Shown in pieces: positions 10,607 to 20,832 of a DNA stretch of 64,000 nucleotides (its first letter is position 1; every line of letters begins with the position of its first letter). A model generated the notes under the pieces. It had not been told where the DNA came from. It did not search any database and saw only the letters and a program-made list of their open reading frames with translations. Both the position numbers and the translations under genes were made by a program. The DNA is taken from assembly GCA_005222125.1 (NCBI GenBank), contig CP029202.1, positions 248,001-312,000 of the forward strand, in the 5' to 3' direction. The stretch is from Spiroplasma melliferum. Its GTDB lineage: Bacteria; Bacillota_I; Bacilli_A; Mycoplasmatales; Mycoplasmataceae.

Positions 10607-10975
10607 ATGATCCAACAAGAATCAAGATTAAAAGTTGCTGATAACTCTGGGGCAAAAGAAGTGTTAGTAATTAAAAATTTGGGTGGTTCATGACGAAAGT
10701 TTACTAATATTGGGGATATTGTTGTATGTACAATTAAAAAAGCAACCCCTGGTGGAATTGTTAAAAAAGGGCAAGTTGTTAAAGCGGTTATCGTGCGTAC
10801 TAAACGTGGTTTGAAACGAAGTGATGGAACACAAATTCAATTTTCAGAAAATGCTGTCGTATTAATTAAAGATGATAAAAACCCACGAGGAACACGAATT
10901 TTTGGGCCAATTGCCCGGGAAGTTAAAGATGCTGGTTTTGTAAAAATTGCATCATTAGCACCAGAAGTATTATAG
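10607..10975 (+). CDS. rplN: 50S ribosomal protein L14
   Basis: L14 is a five-stranded barrel at the subunit interface and the RsfS contact site. The 122-residue product has the start [35 protein letters not shown] and the conserved [15 protein letters not shown]. One Trp (GGSWRKF) is TGA. Start follows GAAGAGGA. Confidence 0.96.
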
Positions 10976-10986
10976 GAGGCTATATT

Positions 10987-11307
10987 ATGAATAAAGTTAA
11001 ATTTAAAAAAGGTGACTTAGTGAAAGTTATAGCCGGAAAACACAAAGGAACAGAAGGACCAATCATTCGTGTCTTACGTGAAAAAAGTCGTGTGGTAATT
11101 GAAGGAATTACAAATATTAAACATGTAAAACCTTCGCAAGATAACACTGAAGGAGGAATTCAACAAGTTCCCGCTTCAGTTCATATTTCAAATGTTGCAT
11201 TAATTGATCCAAAAAATAAAAAAGAAATTACTAAAATTAGTTATCAAATTGCTGATAATGGTAAAAAAGTTCGCATTGCTCGTAAATCAAAAGCGCATTT
11301 AGCGTAG
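10987..11307 (+). CDS. rplX: 50S ribosomal protein L24
   Basis: L24 initiates 50S assembly and lies at the tunnel exit. 106 residues with a KOW motif (KKGDLVKVIAGKHKGTEG, residues 6-23) and the segment NIKHVKPSQDN. TAGGAGG precedes the start, which lies 11 bases after rplN. Confidence 0.96.
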   Translation: MNKVKFKKGDLVKVIAGKHKGTEGPIIRVLREKSRVVIEGITNIKHVKPSQDNTEGGIQQVPASVHISNVALIDPKNKKEITKISYQIADNGKKVRIARKSKAHLA

Positions 11308-11326
11308 AAAGGAATAATGATTAATA

Positions 11327-11869
11327 ATGAATGTTAATTTAGAAAAAAAATATAAGAATACAATTGTTAAAGAATTATTCAAAGAGCAAGGCTTTCAATC
11401 AATAATGCAGGTTCCTGTTGTTAAAAAAATTGTTGTTAACATGGGAGCTGGTGATGCAACACAAAATAGTAAAGTAATTGAAGATATTACAAATGAATTA
11501 GCATTAATAACTGGCCTACGACCAGTTGTTACCAAAGCTAAAGGTTCAATTGCTTCCTTTAAATTACGTGAAGGAATGCCAATTGGAGCAAAAGTTACTT
11601 TACGTGGGAAAAAAATGTATCAGTTTTTAGACAAACTAATTAACATTGCTTTACCACGAGTAAGAGATTTCCGTGGGCTTAATAAAGATGCCTTTGATGG
11701 GCGTGGAAATTATACCCTAGGAATTAAAGAACAAATTATTTTCCCTGAAATTGACTATGATAAAGTTAAAAGAGTACGGGGAATGGATATTACAATTGTC
11801 ACAAGTGCAACTAATGATGCTGATGCTCAAGCATTATTAAACAAAATGGGAATGCCATTTAAAAAATAG
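11327..11869 (+). CDS. rplE: 50S ribosomal protein L5
   Basis: L5 binds 5S rRNA and the P-site tRNA. 180 residues, normal length, with [56 protein letters not shown] and a C-terminus close to other L5 proteins. AGAAAGGAAT precedes the start. Confidence 0.96.
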   Translation: MNVNLEKKYKNTIVKELFKEQGFQSIMQVPVVKKIVVNMGAGDATQNSKVIEDITNELALITGLRPVVTKAKGSIASFKLREGMPIGAKVTLRGKKMYQFLDKLINIALPRVRDFRGLNKDAFDGRGNYTLGIKEQIIFPEIDYDKVKRVRGMDITIVTSATNDADAQALLNKMGMPFKK

Positions 11870-11882
11870 GAGGAAAGAAGAT

Positions 11883-12068
11883 ATGGCCAAAAAATCATTA
11901 AAAGTTAAACAACAATGCCATCCAAAATTCAAGGTAAGAGGTTATACTCGATGTGGAAACTGTGGGCGACCTCATGCTGTGTTACGTAAATTTGATTTAT
12001 GTCGTTTATGCTTTAGAAATTTAGCAAGTAAAGGACAAATTCCTGGGGTTAGAAAAGCTTCATGATAG
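11883..12068 (+). CDS. rpsN: 30S ribosomal protein S14, zinc-binding type
   Basis: The short, zinc-binding form of S14 (61 residues; also called rpsZ). Two CXXC pairs, CGNC and CRLC, form the zinc site. The last residue is Trp encoded by TGA immediately before TAG, giving the family's C-terminus VRKASW; under the standard code the gene would simply end one codon early. TAGGAGGA precedes the start. Confidence 0.95.
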
Positions 12069-12087
12069 AAAGAGAGACTAATTAATT

Positions 12088-12477
12088 ATGATGATTGATA
12101 CAATCGCTGATATGCTAACAAGAATTCGCAATGCTAATCAACGTTTACACAGAAGTGTAAAAATGCCATCAAGTAAAATGAAAGTAAGAATTGCTGAGAT
12201 TTTGAAAGAAGAAGGCTATGTCGAAGATTTTAAAGTATCAGGGGATATTAAAAAAGACTTAACGTTAACTTTAAAGTATAAAGGTAAAACAAAAGTTATT
12301 TCAGGATTAAAACGAATCTCAAAACCAGGTTTAAGAGTTTATGTAACCGTTGAAAAAGTACCTCAAGTTTTAAATGGGATGGGAATTGCAATTATTTCAA
12401 CAAACCAAGGAATTATGACAGACAAAGCAGCAAAACAAGCTCACTTAGGTGGGGAAGTTATTGCTTATGTGTGATAG
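12088..12477 (+). CDS. rpsH: 30S ribosomal protein S8
   Basis: S8 binds the central domain of 16S rRNA and in E. coli represses the spc operon. The 129-residue product starts [18 protein letters not shown] and ends GGEVIAYVW, the final Trp being TGA followed at once by TAG. ATG 12088 is kept because the family begins with two residues before DTIADML, and the site GAAAGAGAG lies upstream. Confidence 0.95.
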
Positions 12478-12501
12478 AAATATTTAAAGGAGAGCAAAAC
12501 A

Positions 12502-13041
12502 ATGTCTCGAATTGGTAATAGAGAGTTAAAAATTCCAGTTGGTGTTGAAGTAACAATTCAACCAAATAATGTTATTGTAAAAGGCGCAAAAGGACAATTA
12601 GAGCAAACAATTCCAAGTGTTATTACTGTTGTCGCCAAAGAAGGTGTTGTGACAACAACTAGAGCAAATGATGTGAAACATAGTAAGCAATTACATGGCA
12701 CAATTAATTCTTTAATTCAAGGAATGTTAGAAGGTGTCAGCAAAGGTTTCAAAAAAGAATTAGAAATTAATGGAGTAGGGTATCGTGCGGCGTTAGCTGG
12801 TGATAAGTTAACGTTAAGTTTAGGATATTCACATCCAGTTGAATATAAAATTCCGCAAGGAATTACAATTACACTTCCAAAGCCAACACAAATTATTGTG
12901 GAAGGAATTTCAAAACAATTAGTTGGTGAAGTAGCTGCAAACATCAGAAATTATCGTAAACCAGAACCTTACAAAGGTAAAGGAGTTAAATACAAAAACG
13001 AACACATTATCCGTAAAGAAGGAAAATCTGCTGGTAAATAG
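12502..13041 (+). CDS. rplF: 50S ribosomal protein L6
   Basis: L6 lies near the sarcin-ricin loop. 179 residues with [34 protein letters not shown] and the C-terminal [27 protein letters not shown] precedes the start. Normal length and two-domain duplication. Confidence 0.97.
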   Translation: MSRIGNRELKIPVGVEVTIQPNNVIVKGAKGQLEQTIPSVITVVAKEGVVTTTRANDVKHSKQLHGTINSLIQGMLEGVSKGFKKELEINGVGYRAALAGDKLTLSLGYSHPVEYKIPQGITITLPKPTQIIVEGISKQLVGEVAANIRNYRKPEPYKGKGVKYKNEHIIRKEGKSAGK

Positions 13042-13062
13042 CAGAAGAAAGGAATATCAACA

Positions 13063-13428
13063 ATGGCAAATTTACAAAGTCAAAGTCGTAGTGCAAAACG
13101 AAAAAGAAGACATTTTCGTGTTCGTGCCAAAATTAATGGTACAACAGCTGTTCCTCGTTTAAATGTGTTTAAATCAAATGGGCATTTTTATGCCCAATTA
13201 ATTGATGATGTGAAGCAAAAAACAATTGTTGCAGCCTCAACATTAAAAATGGCTGGTTTAAAATCAAGAAGCAATATCGCTGCGGCAGAAAAAGTTGGCA
13301 CTGAAATTGCAAAAAAAGCACTTGAAAAAAAAGTTACAACGGTAGTATTTGATCGTGGTGGATATTTATACCATGGAAAAGTAAAAGCATTTGCAGAGGC
13401 TGCTCGTAAAGCAGGATTGAAATTTTAA
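13063..13428 (+). CDS. rplR: 50S ribosomal protein L18
   Basis: L18 binds 5S rRNA. 121 residues: a basic N-terminus ([19 protein letters not shown]), [19 protein letters not shown] and the C-terminal [29 protein letters not shown] precedes the start. Confidence 0.97.
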   Translation: MANLQSQSRSAKRKRRHFRVRAKINGTTAVPRLNVFKSNGHFYAQLIDDVKQKTIVAASTLKMAGLKSRSNIAAAEKVGTEIAKKALEKKVTTVVFDRGGYLYHGKVKAFAEAARKAGLKF

Positions 13429-13446
13429 AAGGAGCAATAAGAAGAT

Positions 13447-14058
13447 ATGGCAGAGAATAAAACAGATTTAAAACCAAATACAGGAAACCCAGTTCATCCA
13501 GCAGCAAAAAAAGAAGGGCCACAACATAATCCTCGTCAAGGCAATCAACGTTTTGAGCGTAATGATCGCCGTGGCGATGAAAATATGTTTGAAGAAAAAG
13601 TCGTAACAATTCGTCGTGTTACTAAAGTAACAAAAGGAGGACGTCATTTCCGCTTTGCGGCAGTTGTTGTGATTGGTGATAAAAAAGGTCGCGTTGGTTT
13701 TGGGACTGGGAAAGCAAACGAAGTTCCTGATGCAATCAAAAAAGCAATTAAAGAGGCAAAAAAACAATTAGTAAAAGTGCCACTAGTGGGAACAACTGTT
13801 CCGCATGAAGTTATTGGTCATTTTGGAGCAGGAAAAGTATTAATTAAACCAGCTCGCAAAGGGACAGGAGTTATTGCTGGAGGGCCAGCCCGAGCTGTGA
13901 TTGAATTAGCAGGTTTAGCAGATGTTTATACAAAATCATTAGGATCAAATACCCCAATTAATATGATTCGTGCAACATTAGATGGTTTAAGTAATTTACG
14001 AACAATTGATCAAATTGCAAAATTACGTGGTAAAACCGTAGAAGAGTTACAAGGATAA
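13447..14058 (+). CDS. rpsE: 30S ribosomal protein S5 with N-terminal extension
   Basis: S5 contributes to decoding fidelity and the mRNA entry channel. The core begins around residue 47 ([18 protein letters not shown]) and carries [18 protein letters not shown] and the second-domain segment [20 protein letters not shown]. The first 45 residues are an added Pro/Asn/Gln/Arg-rich segment that appears disordered. The start at 13447 has AAAGGAGC upstream; a Met at residue 46 (DENMFEEK) could in principle be an alternative start but has no good ribosome-binding site. Confidence 0.95.
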   Translation: MAENKTDLKPNTGNPVHPAAKKEGPQHNPRQGNQRFERNDRRGDENMFEEKVVTIRRVTKVTKGGRHFRFAAVVVIGDKKGRVGFGTGKANEVPDAIKKAIKEAKKQLVKVPLVGTTVPHEVIGHFGAGKVLIKPARKGTGVIAGGPARAVIELAGLADVYTKSLGSNTPINMIRATLDGLSNLRTIDQIAKLRGKTVEELQG

Positions 14059-14070
14059 GAGGACAGAACA

Positions 14071-14508
14071 ATGAAATTAAACGAATTACAGTATACTGAT
14101 GGAGCCCGTCATAGTAAGAAACGACTAGGACGAGGAACTTCATCAGGATTAGGAAAAACAGCTGGTAAGGGACATAAAGGGCAAAATGCCCGCACAGGTG
14201 GGGGTGTTCGCCCTGGATTTGAAGGGGGACAAACCCCAATCTTCCGTCGTTTACCAAAGGTTGGTTTTACTAATTTAACAACCAAAAAATATGTCTTGTT
14301 AAACTTAAGTGATTTGGAAAAGTTAGGATTAAATGAAATTAACCATCAAACATTAGTTGCCAAAAAAGTGCTAAAAAATGAAAAAGAATTAATTAAAATC
14401 TTAGGTAATGGTACAATATCTAAGAGTGTTAATGTTAAAGTTAACAAAGTTTCGCAAACTGCAAAAACAGCAATTGAAAAAGCTGGAGGAAAAGTGGAGG
14501 TAATATAG
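14071..14508 (+). CDS. rplO: 50S ribosomal protein L15
   Basis: L15 is a late 50S assembly protein. 145 residues with [20 protein letters not shown], the glycine-rich [20 protein letters not shown] and the C-terminal KAGGKVEVI. It follows rpsE by 12 bases: the gene for L30 (rpmD), usually between them, is absent. The stop overlaps the secY start by one base. Confidence 0.96.
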   Translation: MKLNELQYTDGARHSKKRLGRGTSSGLGKTAGKGHKGQNARTGGGVRPGFEGGQTPIFRRLPKVGFTNLTTKKYVLLNLSDLEKLGLNEINHQTLVAKKVLKNEKELIKILGNGTISKSVNVKVNKVSQTAKTAIEKAGGKVEVI

Positions 14509-15935
14509 TGAAAACTAAAGCGAAAAAAAGAAAAACAACTCGCCGTAATCGTGAGGTTGACATTGTTAAATCATCAAATTTTTTTGTTAAAAATAAAGAT
14601 TTGATTAAACGAATTGGCTTTACTTTATTAATTTTAGTTTTAATTCGTTTAGGTAGTTATTTAACAGTTCCAGGCGTAAAAATTTCACCTAACTTTCAAG
14701 ATTTATCAAACAATGATCAGTTCTTTAGTTTGATTTCGATGTTAGGGGGAGGAACACTTGGAAAGTTTTCAATTTTAGCTTTAGGAGTATCACCTTATAT
14801 TACTGCATCTATTATTGTGCAGTTATTATCAACCGATGTAATTCCGCCCTTATCACGCTGAGCAAAAAGTGGTGAACGTGGGCGGAAAAAATTAGATCGT
14901 TTAACAAAATGATTAACAATTCCGTTTGCAATTATGCAAGGAATTGCCACAATTTTTACTATGGCAAACCAAGGCATTATTTCTCCAAAATGAGATTCAT
15001 CTGATTTTGGAACTGGAAGTCCAATCTTTTATTATACATTAGTTCCGACAGCCTTAATTGCAGGAACAATGTTAATGCTTTGATTAGCTGATCAAATGAC
15101 AATTAGAGGGATTGGTAATGGGGTCTCATTAATTATTTTTGCTGGAATTGTTGCGCAATTACCAAATAATTTACAAACAACCTTTAAATTCTGAATTTCA
15201 GGACAAGAAGATATTAACTTATTATTTGATGGAATTTTAAAATTCTTAGTGTATGTCGTAATGTTCTTATTGGTTGTTTTATTTGTTGTAATGTTAAATG
15301 AATCAGAACGTAAATTGCCAATTCAGCAAACAGGAAGTGGTTTAGTATCAGGAAATGAAGAAAACCGCCCCTTCTTACCATTAAAAATTAATTCCGCCGG
15401 AGTTATTCCCGTAATTTTTGCCTCGGCATTAATTTCAGCCCCAATTACTGTTGCACAAATTATTAGTGTAAGTAATCCAAATAATGGTTTTGTGCAATTT
15501 ACAAATAATTATTTATCGTTTAGTACATGACCAGGAATTATTATTTATGCAATTTTAACAATTTTATTTACTTTCCTATATTCACAAGTACAAATGAATC
15601 CTGAAAAAATTGCTGAGAATTTTCAGAAGGCCGGAACTTTTATTCCTGGCGTTCGCCCTGGGAAAGAAACGGAAAAATACATTAAAGGAACAATCAACCG
15701 TTTAAGTATTTTAGGATCAGTCTTTTTAGCAGCAATTGCGATTTTACCCTATGTGATTAGTAAATTAACAGCTTTACCAAGTGCATTAGCAATTGGAGGA
15801 ACAGGGTTAATTATTATGGTATCAGTAGCATTAGAAACAATGCGTCAAGTTAAAGGGCGAATTACGCAACAAGCGTTTATTGATAAAAAATCACAACAAT
15901 TAACTGATGATACTAAAGATTCATATTTATGATAG
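14508..15935 (+). CDS. secY: protein translocase subunit SecY
   Basis: Channel-forming subunit of the Sec translocon. The 475-residue product starts with GTG (GTGGAGG upstream, start overlapping the rplO stop) and has ten hydrophobic segments. Family landmarks are GSYLTVPGV in the first loop, [35 protein letters not shown], and the cytoplasmic loop [22 protein letters not shown]. Several Trp codons are TGA and the last codon is TGA before TAG. The N-terminus is unusually basic ([14 protein letters not shown]). Confidence 0.96.
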
Positions 15936-15953
15936 AAAGCCAGAGGAAAGTTA

Positions 15954-16592
15954 ATGCGAAATTTTATTTTGTTAGGAGCTCCTGGAAGTGGAAAAGGAAC
16001 CCAATCAGACCATTTAGTCAAAAAGTTTGGTTTTACTCATATTTCAACTGGCAATATTATTCGAGATAATATTAAGCAAAAAACACCATTAGGTATTTTG
16101 TGTCAACAGTATGCTGACCAGGGAAAATTAGTTCCGGATGATATTATGATTCAAATGGTTGAAAACCATTTACAAATAGTAAGTGGTGATTTAATTTGAG
16201 ATGGTTTTCCACGCACAATTGCACAAGCAAAAAAATTAGATCAATTATTGCAAAAACTAAATAGCAAAGTTGACCATACGTTATATTTTGAAATTGATGA
16301 AGCAAAGTTAATCGAACGAATTACGGGACGTTTAACTTGTCTAACTTGTGGGCGAACATATCATAAAACAGCATTGCCACCAAAAGTAGCATGAATTTGT
16401 GATGATGATCAAACCCCATTAGTACAACGAAAAGATGATAACGAAGAAAAAATTAAAATTAGATTAGCGGCATATCATGCTGATACTGCACCGTTAATTG
16501 AATATTATTTAAATCAGCAAGTATTAACCGTTATTGATGCTGATATGGAAGGACATGCTGTTTGAGATCAAATTATGGCAGTTTTAAAATAA
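15954..16592 (+). CDS. adk: adenylate kinase
   Basis: Catalyses AMP + ATP to 2 ADP in the cytoplasm. The 212-residue product has the P-loop GAPGSGKGT (residues 8-16), [14 protein letters not shown] for AMP binding and DGFPRT. The LID carries the zinc-type pattern C129-X2-C132-X16-C149-X2-D152, the Gram-positive long form. Trp residues include TGA codons. Placed between secY and infA as in many bacteria, but map is not beside it here. Confidence 0.96.
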
Positions 16593-16616
16593 CGGAGATT
16601 GGAGGTAATAGATAAA

Positions 16617-16835
16617 ATGGCCAAAACTGATTTATTAGAAGTACAAGGAACAATTTTAGAAGTATTACCAAATACAATGTTTAAGGTGCAATTAGAAAAT
16701 GGCGCAACTATTTTAGCTCACGTTTCGGGTAAAATCCGGATGAATTACATTCGCATTTTACCCGGCGATACAGTAGTTGTGGAAATGTCACCTTATGACT
16801 TAGAACGTGGGCGTATTGTTTTTAGACATAAATAA
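16617..16835 (+). CDS. infA: translation initiation factor IF-1
   Basis: 72-residue S1-type OB-fold protein occupying the A site during initiation. [19 protein letters not shown] and [20 protein letters not shown] are diagnostic, and the C-terminus is [12 protein letters not shown]. The frame is open upstream to a TTG at 16599, but ATG 16617 is chosen because TTGGAGGT lies directly before it and the protein then has the normal length. Confidence 0.97.
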   Translation: MAKTDLLEVQGTILEVLPNTMFKVQLENGATILAHVSGKIRMNYIRILPGDTVVVEMSPYDLERGRIVFRHK

Positions 16836-16872
16836 ACAAAATAACAAAAATTTTGGTAAAGGAGAATACACG

Positions 16873-16986
16873 ATGAAAGTAAGATCATCAGTTAAAAAAA
16901 TCTGCGACAAATGTCGTGTAATTAGAAGAAAAGGGCGTGTGATGATAATTTGTTCACAGCCAAAACATAAACAACGACAAGGTTAA
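16873..16986 (+). CDS. rpmJ: 50S ribosomal protein L36
   Basis: Small 37-residue protein: [20 protein letters not shown], then a segment ending [11 protein letters not shown]. The zinc ligands C11, C14, C27 and H32 of the classical L36 are all present. AAAGGAGAA lies before the start. Confidence 0.96.
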   Translation: MKVRSSVKKICDKCRVIRRKGRVMIICSQPKHKQRQG

Positions 16987-17003
16987 AAAGGGAGGAAAAG
17001 AAA

Positions 17004-17369
17004 ATGGCACGTATTGGCGGAGTAGATATTCCAAATGATAAGCGCGTAGTAATTGCGTTAACATATATTTATGGAATTGGAAAACCACAATCACAACAAA
17101 TTTTAAAAGAAGCAAAAATATCAGAAGATATTCGTGTTAAAGATTTATCAGAAGATGAATTAACAACAATTAGAAATGAAATTGCCAAATTAAAAACCGA
17201 AGGAGACTTACGACGTGAAGTTGCCTTGAATATTAAACGTTTAATGGAAATTGGTAGTTATCGTGGAATGCGTCATCGTAAAAGTTTGCCTGCACGCGGA
17301 CAGTCGTCAAAGCAAAATGCACGAACAGTTAAAGGACCACGTAAAACAGTTGCTAATAAGAAAAAATAG
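17004..17369 (+). CDS. rpsM: 30S ribosomal protein S13
   Basis: S13 forms inter-subunit bridges from the 30S head. 121 residues with [20 protein letters not shown], the helix-two-turns-helix region and the C-terminal [29 protein letters not shown] precedes the start. Confidence 0.97.
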   Translation: MARIGGVDIPNDKRVVIALTYIYGIGKPQSQQILKEAKISEDIRVKDLSEDELTTIRNEIAKLKTEGDLRREVALNIKRLMEIGSYRGMRHRKSLPARGQSSKQNARTVKGPRKTVANKKK

Positions 17370-17387
17370 TAGATAAGGAGAACAATT

Positions 17388-17777
17388 ATGGCTGTTAGAA
17401 AAAAAACGAATAAGAAAAAAGTTAAAAAAAATGTCCTAAAAGGAATTGCACATATTCATTCAACTTTCAATAATACAATTGTTACCCTTTCTGATGAAGC
17501 GGGTAATGTCATTTCATGAGCATCAGCAGGGGCAATGGGTTTTAAAGGAAGCAAAAAGTCAACTCCTTATGCTGCTCAAATGGTTGCTGAAGCAGCTGGG
17601 AAAGCAAGCCAAGAACACGGAATGAGTAGTGTTCAAGTTGAAGTAAAAGGGCCAGGCCCAGGGCGTGATGCTGCGGTACGGAGCATTCAAGCAATTGGAT
17701 TAGAAATCACTTCAATTAAAGATGTAACGCCAATTCCTCACAATGGGGCACGTCCACCAAAAAGACCAAGAGGATAG
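17388..17777 (+). CDS. rpsK: 30S ribosomal protein S11
   Basis: S11 lines the platform near the mRNA exit. The 129-residue product has a lysine-rich start, then [40 protein letters not shown] (W by TGA) and [26 protein letters not shown] precedes the start. Confidence 0.96.
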
Positions 17778-17792
17778 GAGAAAGATTAGGCG

Positions 17793-18746
17793 ATGAAACA
17801 ATTTATTAGACCAGAATTTAAATTACAAGCAGAAGATAAAGCCAATAATTACGGAAAATTTTTAGTTGAACCATTAGAACGAGGATTTGGTGTAACATTA
17901 GGAAATGCGATACGTCGAACATTACTATCAGCAACACCAGGAGCCGCCGTTTTTGCTGTTCGAATTAAAGGTGCCTCGCATGAATTTACTGCTATTCCCG
18001 GTGTTGTTGAACATGTTACAAAAATAATTTTAAATATTAAAAATTTAGTATTAAAAATTAATCAAGATATTATTCCCGATGGAGAATCGGTAATTTTAAA
18101 AGTTGTTTCTTCAAAAGAAGGAGAAATTTACGCAAGAGATTTAGTTGTCCCAACGGGAGTAGAAGTTATTAATGGTGATTTATTATTAGCAACAATTGCT
18201 AAAGGTGGAGAATTAGATTTAGAGTTACATGCTCGTAATTCACGTGGGTATAAATCATTTACAGATAATAAAAAAGAAAAAAAATATGCTGATTTAATTG
18301 TCATTGATTCAAACTATTGTCCAATTCAGCGTGTGGCATATAATGTTGATCCAACAAAGGTTGGAAAAAATGCTGACTTAGAAAAATTAGAATTAGAAAT
18401 TCAAACTGATAGTTCAATTACGCCAGTTAATGCTGTTGCAATGGCAGCAAAAGTTATTACTGAGCATTTAGAATTTTTTGTTAACTTGAATGAAGCAATT
18501 AAAGCAACCCAAATTATTTCATCGGAAGCAGAGGCTGAAGAAGATGAATTAGAGCGTAGCATTGATGAACTAGAATTTACGCAACGTTCACAAAATTGTT
18601 TAAAAAGAGCAAAAATTGATACCTTGCGTGATTTAGTTTCAAAATCAGAAGATGAAATTCAAGAAATTAGAAACTTAGGGAAAAAATCATTAACAGAAAT
18701 TAAAGATAAAGTGGCCCAATTAGGTTTACACTTTCGACGTGATTAA
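17793..18746 (+). CDS. rpoA: DNA-directed RNA polymerase subunit alpha
   Basis: Alpha dimerises to nucleate RNA polymerase assembly. 317 residues: the N-terminal domain (1 to about 230) with [20 protein letters not shown], then a linker, then the C-terminal domain (about 265-315) with two helix-hairpin-helix-like segments, [20 protein letters not shown] and [20 protein letters not shown], able to contact DNA and activators. Normal length. Confidence 0.97.
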   Translation: MKQFIRPEFKLQAEDKANNYGKFLVEPLERGFGVTLGNAIRRTLLSATPGAAVFAVRIKGASHEFTAIPGVVEHVTKIILNIKNLVLKINQDIIPDGESVILKVVSSKEGEIYARDLVVPTGVEVINGDLLLATIAKGGELDLELHARNSRGYKSFTDNKKEKKYADLIVIDSNYCPIQRVAYNVDPTKVGKNADLEKLELEIQTDSSITPVNAVAMAAKVITEHLEFFVNLNEAIKATQIISSEAEAEEDELERSIDELEFTQRSQNCLKRAKIDTLRDLVSKSEDEIQEIRNLGKKSLTEIKDKVAQLGLHFRRD

Positions 18747-18761
18747 GAGAGGTGAAATAGG

Positions 18762-19121
18762 ATGTCATATCAACAAAAAAGAGGGAAAAATACTGCATGA
18801 AGAAATGGCTTAATGCGTAATTTAGCAACCGAGTTAATTATTAATGAACGTTTAGAAGTAACAGAAACACGGGCAAAAGAACTACGCCGCCATGTTGATA
18901 AATTAGTTACATTAGGGAAACGACAAGATTTACATGCTCGTCGTCGTGCTGCTAGTTTTTTACGTGATATTGATGCAAATGAAAAAGAAACTGCATTACA
19001 AAAATTATTTAATGGCATTGCCAAAAAATATCAAACTCGTAATGGTGGCTATACACGCATTTTAAAATTAGATAATCGTAAAGGAGATAATGCTCCAATG
19101 GTGATTATTGAATTAGTCTAA
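18762..19121 (+). CDS. rplQ: 50S ribosomal protein L17
   Basis: L17 is at the tunnel exit. The 119-residue product begins [20 protein letters not shown] (W by TGA), with [20 protein letters not shown] and the C-terminal [33 protein letters not shown] precedes the start. Last gene of the superoperon. Confidence 0.96.
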
Positions 19122-19124
19122 ACC

Positions 19125-19157
19125 AAAAAACTAACTGTTGTATCGTTAGTTTTTTTC
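19125..19157 (+). terminator. intrinsic terminator of the S10-spc-alpha operon
   Basis: AAAAAACTAAC, a nine-base loop, GTTAGTTTTTTT. It begins four bases after the rplQ stop and separates the operon from map. Confidence 0.9.
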
Positions 19158-19194
19158 TTTTTATGATAAAATAAAACCTGAAAGGAATTTAACG

Positions 19195-19938
19195 ATGATT
19201 ACAATTAAAACAGACCAAGAAATTGAATATATGCGCAAAGCTTGCACAACATTAAAACAAATTCACCAAGAATTAAAAGCGATGATTAAACCAGGAATGA
19301 CAGGCATTATGCTTAATCATCGCGCAGAAGAAATTATTCGAGCAAATAATTGCGAACCAAATTTTAAAGGTTTATATGGTTTTCCAGCTGCAATTTGTGT
19401 TTCTTTAAATGAAGTTTTAGTTCATGGAATTCCAAATCATACGCCATTTATGGAGGGTGACCTTGTTTCTGTCGATGCAGGTTGTTCATATGAAGGTTAT
19501 AATAGTGATGGTGCTTTTACTGTAATTGTTGGTAAACCGCGAACAGCAGAACATGTGAAGTTATTAACTGTTACTGAAACAGCCTTAGCAAAAGCAACTG
19601 CAATTTTAAAACCAGGAGTGCGAATTGGTGATATTGGTGAAACAATTCAAACATATGTTGAAGGAGAAGGTTTTTTCTTGCCAACTGAATTTACCGGCCA
19701 TGGGATTGGGCGAGAATTACATGAAGATCCAATGATTCCTAATGTTGGAACAGCAGGTGTCGGAATGCGCTTACAAGCTGGAATGACAATTTGTATTGAA
19801 CCAATGGTTCAAATTGGAACTAAATCAATTAAAATGTTAGATGATAATTGAACGCCAGTGTCAGCTTTGCACTTATGCAGTGCGCATTTTGAAGATACCA
19901 TTTTAATTACACCAACTGGATATGAAGTTTTAACTTAA
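19195..19938 (+). CDS. map: methionine aminopeptidase, type I
   Basis: Removes the initiator Met from nascent proteins; metal-dependent. The 247-residue product carries the metal ligands in VDAGCSYEGYNSDGAF, TGHGIGRELHEDP, CIEPM and the C-terminal SAHFEDTI. One Trp (NWTPVSALH) is TGA. In many bacteria map lies between adk and infA inside the spc operon; here it stands alone behind the rplQ terminator, with GAAAGGAA at its start. Confidence 0.96.
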
Positions 19939-19955
19939 ATTTTCTTGTTAATAAA

Positions 19956-19984
19956 TTGAAAAATCGGTAATTATTGTGTATCAT
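19956..19984 (+). promoter_or_regulatory. promoter of the 59-residue orphan gene
   Basis: TTGAAA (19956-19961), exactly 17 bases, TATCAT (19979-19984). It lies in the short gap after map. The predicted transcript is about 245 bases and ends at the terminator at 20203-20236. Confidence 0.55.
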
Positions 19985-20024
19985 AAATAAATAGGGCTTT
20001 ATGTTTAACATGAAGGGAGATATT

Positions 20025-20204
20025 ATGCGATTTAAACAAAGAAATTGAGTTTGAAAAATTAATATTTTTGGCAAACATATTAAAGTTGGAGCAGGGAAAA
20101 GAAATCCGTTTGATTATGCCCGAGTTAAAAAAATGACACGAGAATTAATAAAAAAACAACGATTAGAAGCAAAAACAAATAAAAATAATAACTATCAATT
20201 TTAA
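20025..20204 (+). CDS. small basic protein, function unknown
   Basis: A 59-residue reading frame starting MRFKQRNWVWKINIFGKHIK, with AAGGGAGA at a good distance. Both Trp residues are TGA, which is why standard-code searches miss it. The product is strongly basic, has no membrane segment, and is Asn-rich at its C-terminus. It has its own promoter and terminator, and the ribosome-binding site is clear, so I take it as a real gene. An AU-rich palindrome (CTTTATGTTTAACATGAAG, 19997-20015) lies in its short leader. I do not recognise the family. Confidence 0.6.
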
Positions 20205-20236
20205 AAAACCATACTAAGAAAGTATGGTTTTTTAAA
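20203..20236. terminator. bidirectional intrinsic terminator
   Basis: AAAAAACCATACT, loop AAGAA, AGTATGGTTTTTT: a perfect 13-pair stem flanked by A and T runs, so it works for both the plus-strand orphan gene and the convergent minus-strand gene. Confidence 0.92.
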
Positions 20237-20713
20237 TTATTTATTAAAATGATAACTATTTTTAATTTTTTGATAAATCATTGTTTTGCAATCTTGATCA
20301 AGAAATCCAATAAAAGTAAAAACACCAACAAAATGATAACCAATGCCGAATTTTTTTTCATTTAATTTTGCAAAAGTAATTAATTGAGTTTTATGATGCA
20401 ATTGTTTTTCGCCTAATTTTTGTTGTTTTATAAGATTGTTTGTGCCATTAAAATAGTAAATGTAAGTTCAATCATCTGACATATAATTTGCATACCCTTT
20501 TTTAATTGCTAATTCTTTTTGCTGCAGAGGAACAATATTAGGAAATCAAACTTGCTGATAGTGATTAATATTATAACCACTTGTTAAAGTTGAAAGATGA
20601 TTTTCATCAGTAAACAAGGTGCTTAAGACATCAAAAATTGTCCGAAATATTATTTGATCATCAGTTGTAATTTCTTTTTGTTGTAAAATTTTTTGTAATG
20701 TTTCATTTGGCAT
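20237..20713 (-). CDS. hypothetical cytoplasmic protein
   Basis: 158 residues from ATG 20713 (MPNETLQKILQQKEITTDDQ), preceded on the minus strand by AGAAGGA. An upstream TTG at 20743 is in frame but has no ribosome-binding site. Two Trp residues are TGA (QQVWFPN and DDWTYIYY), so the standard code shows only the first third. The second half alternates aromatic and basic residues (KFGIGYHFVGVFTFIGFLD) and looks like a small beta-rich domain. No signal or membrane segment. I do not recognise it. Confidence 0.7.
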
Positions 20714-20790
20714 TTGAGGAATCCTTCTTTTTAAACTTGTCAATTATTTTACTTTTCTAATATAATAATTATACTAAAAAGAGATTAAAA

Positions 20791-20799
20791 TGTTATAAT
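20791..20799 (+). promoter_or_regulatory. extended -10 promoter of the glycosyltransferase operon
   Basis: TG-T-TATAAT, 34 bases before the glycosyltransferase start. No -35 box is evident. Confidence 0.5.
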
Positions 20800-20832
20800 T
20801 ATGGCAAGAATTGATTGAGAGAGGGGATTACA

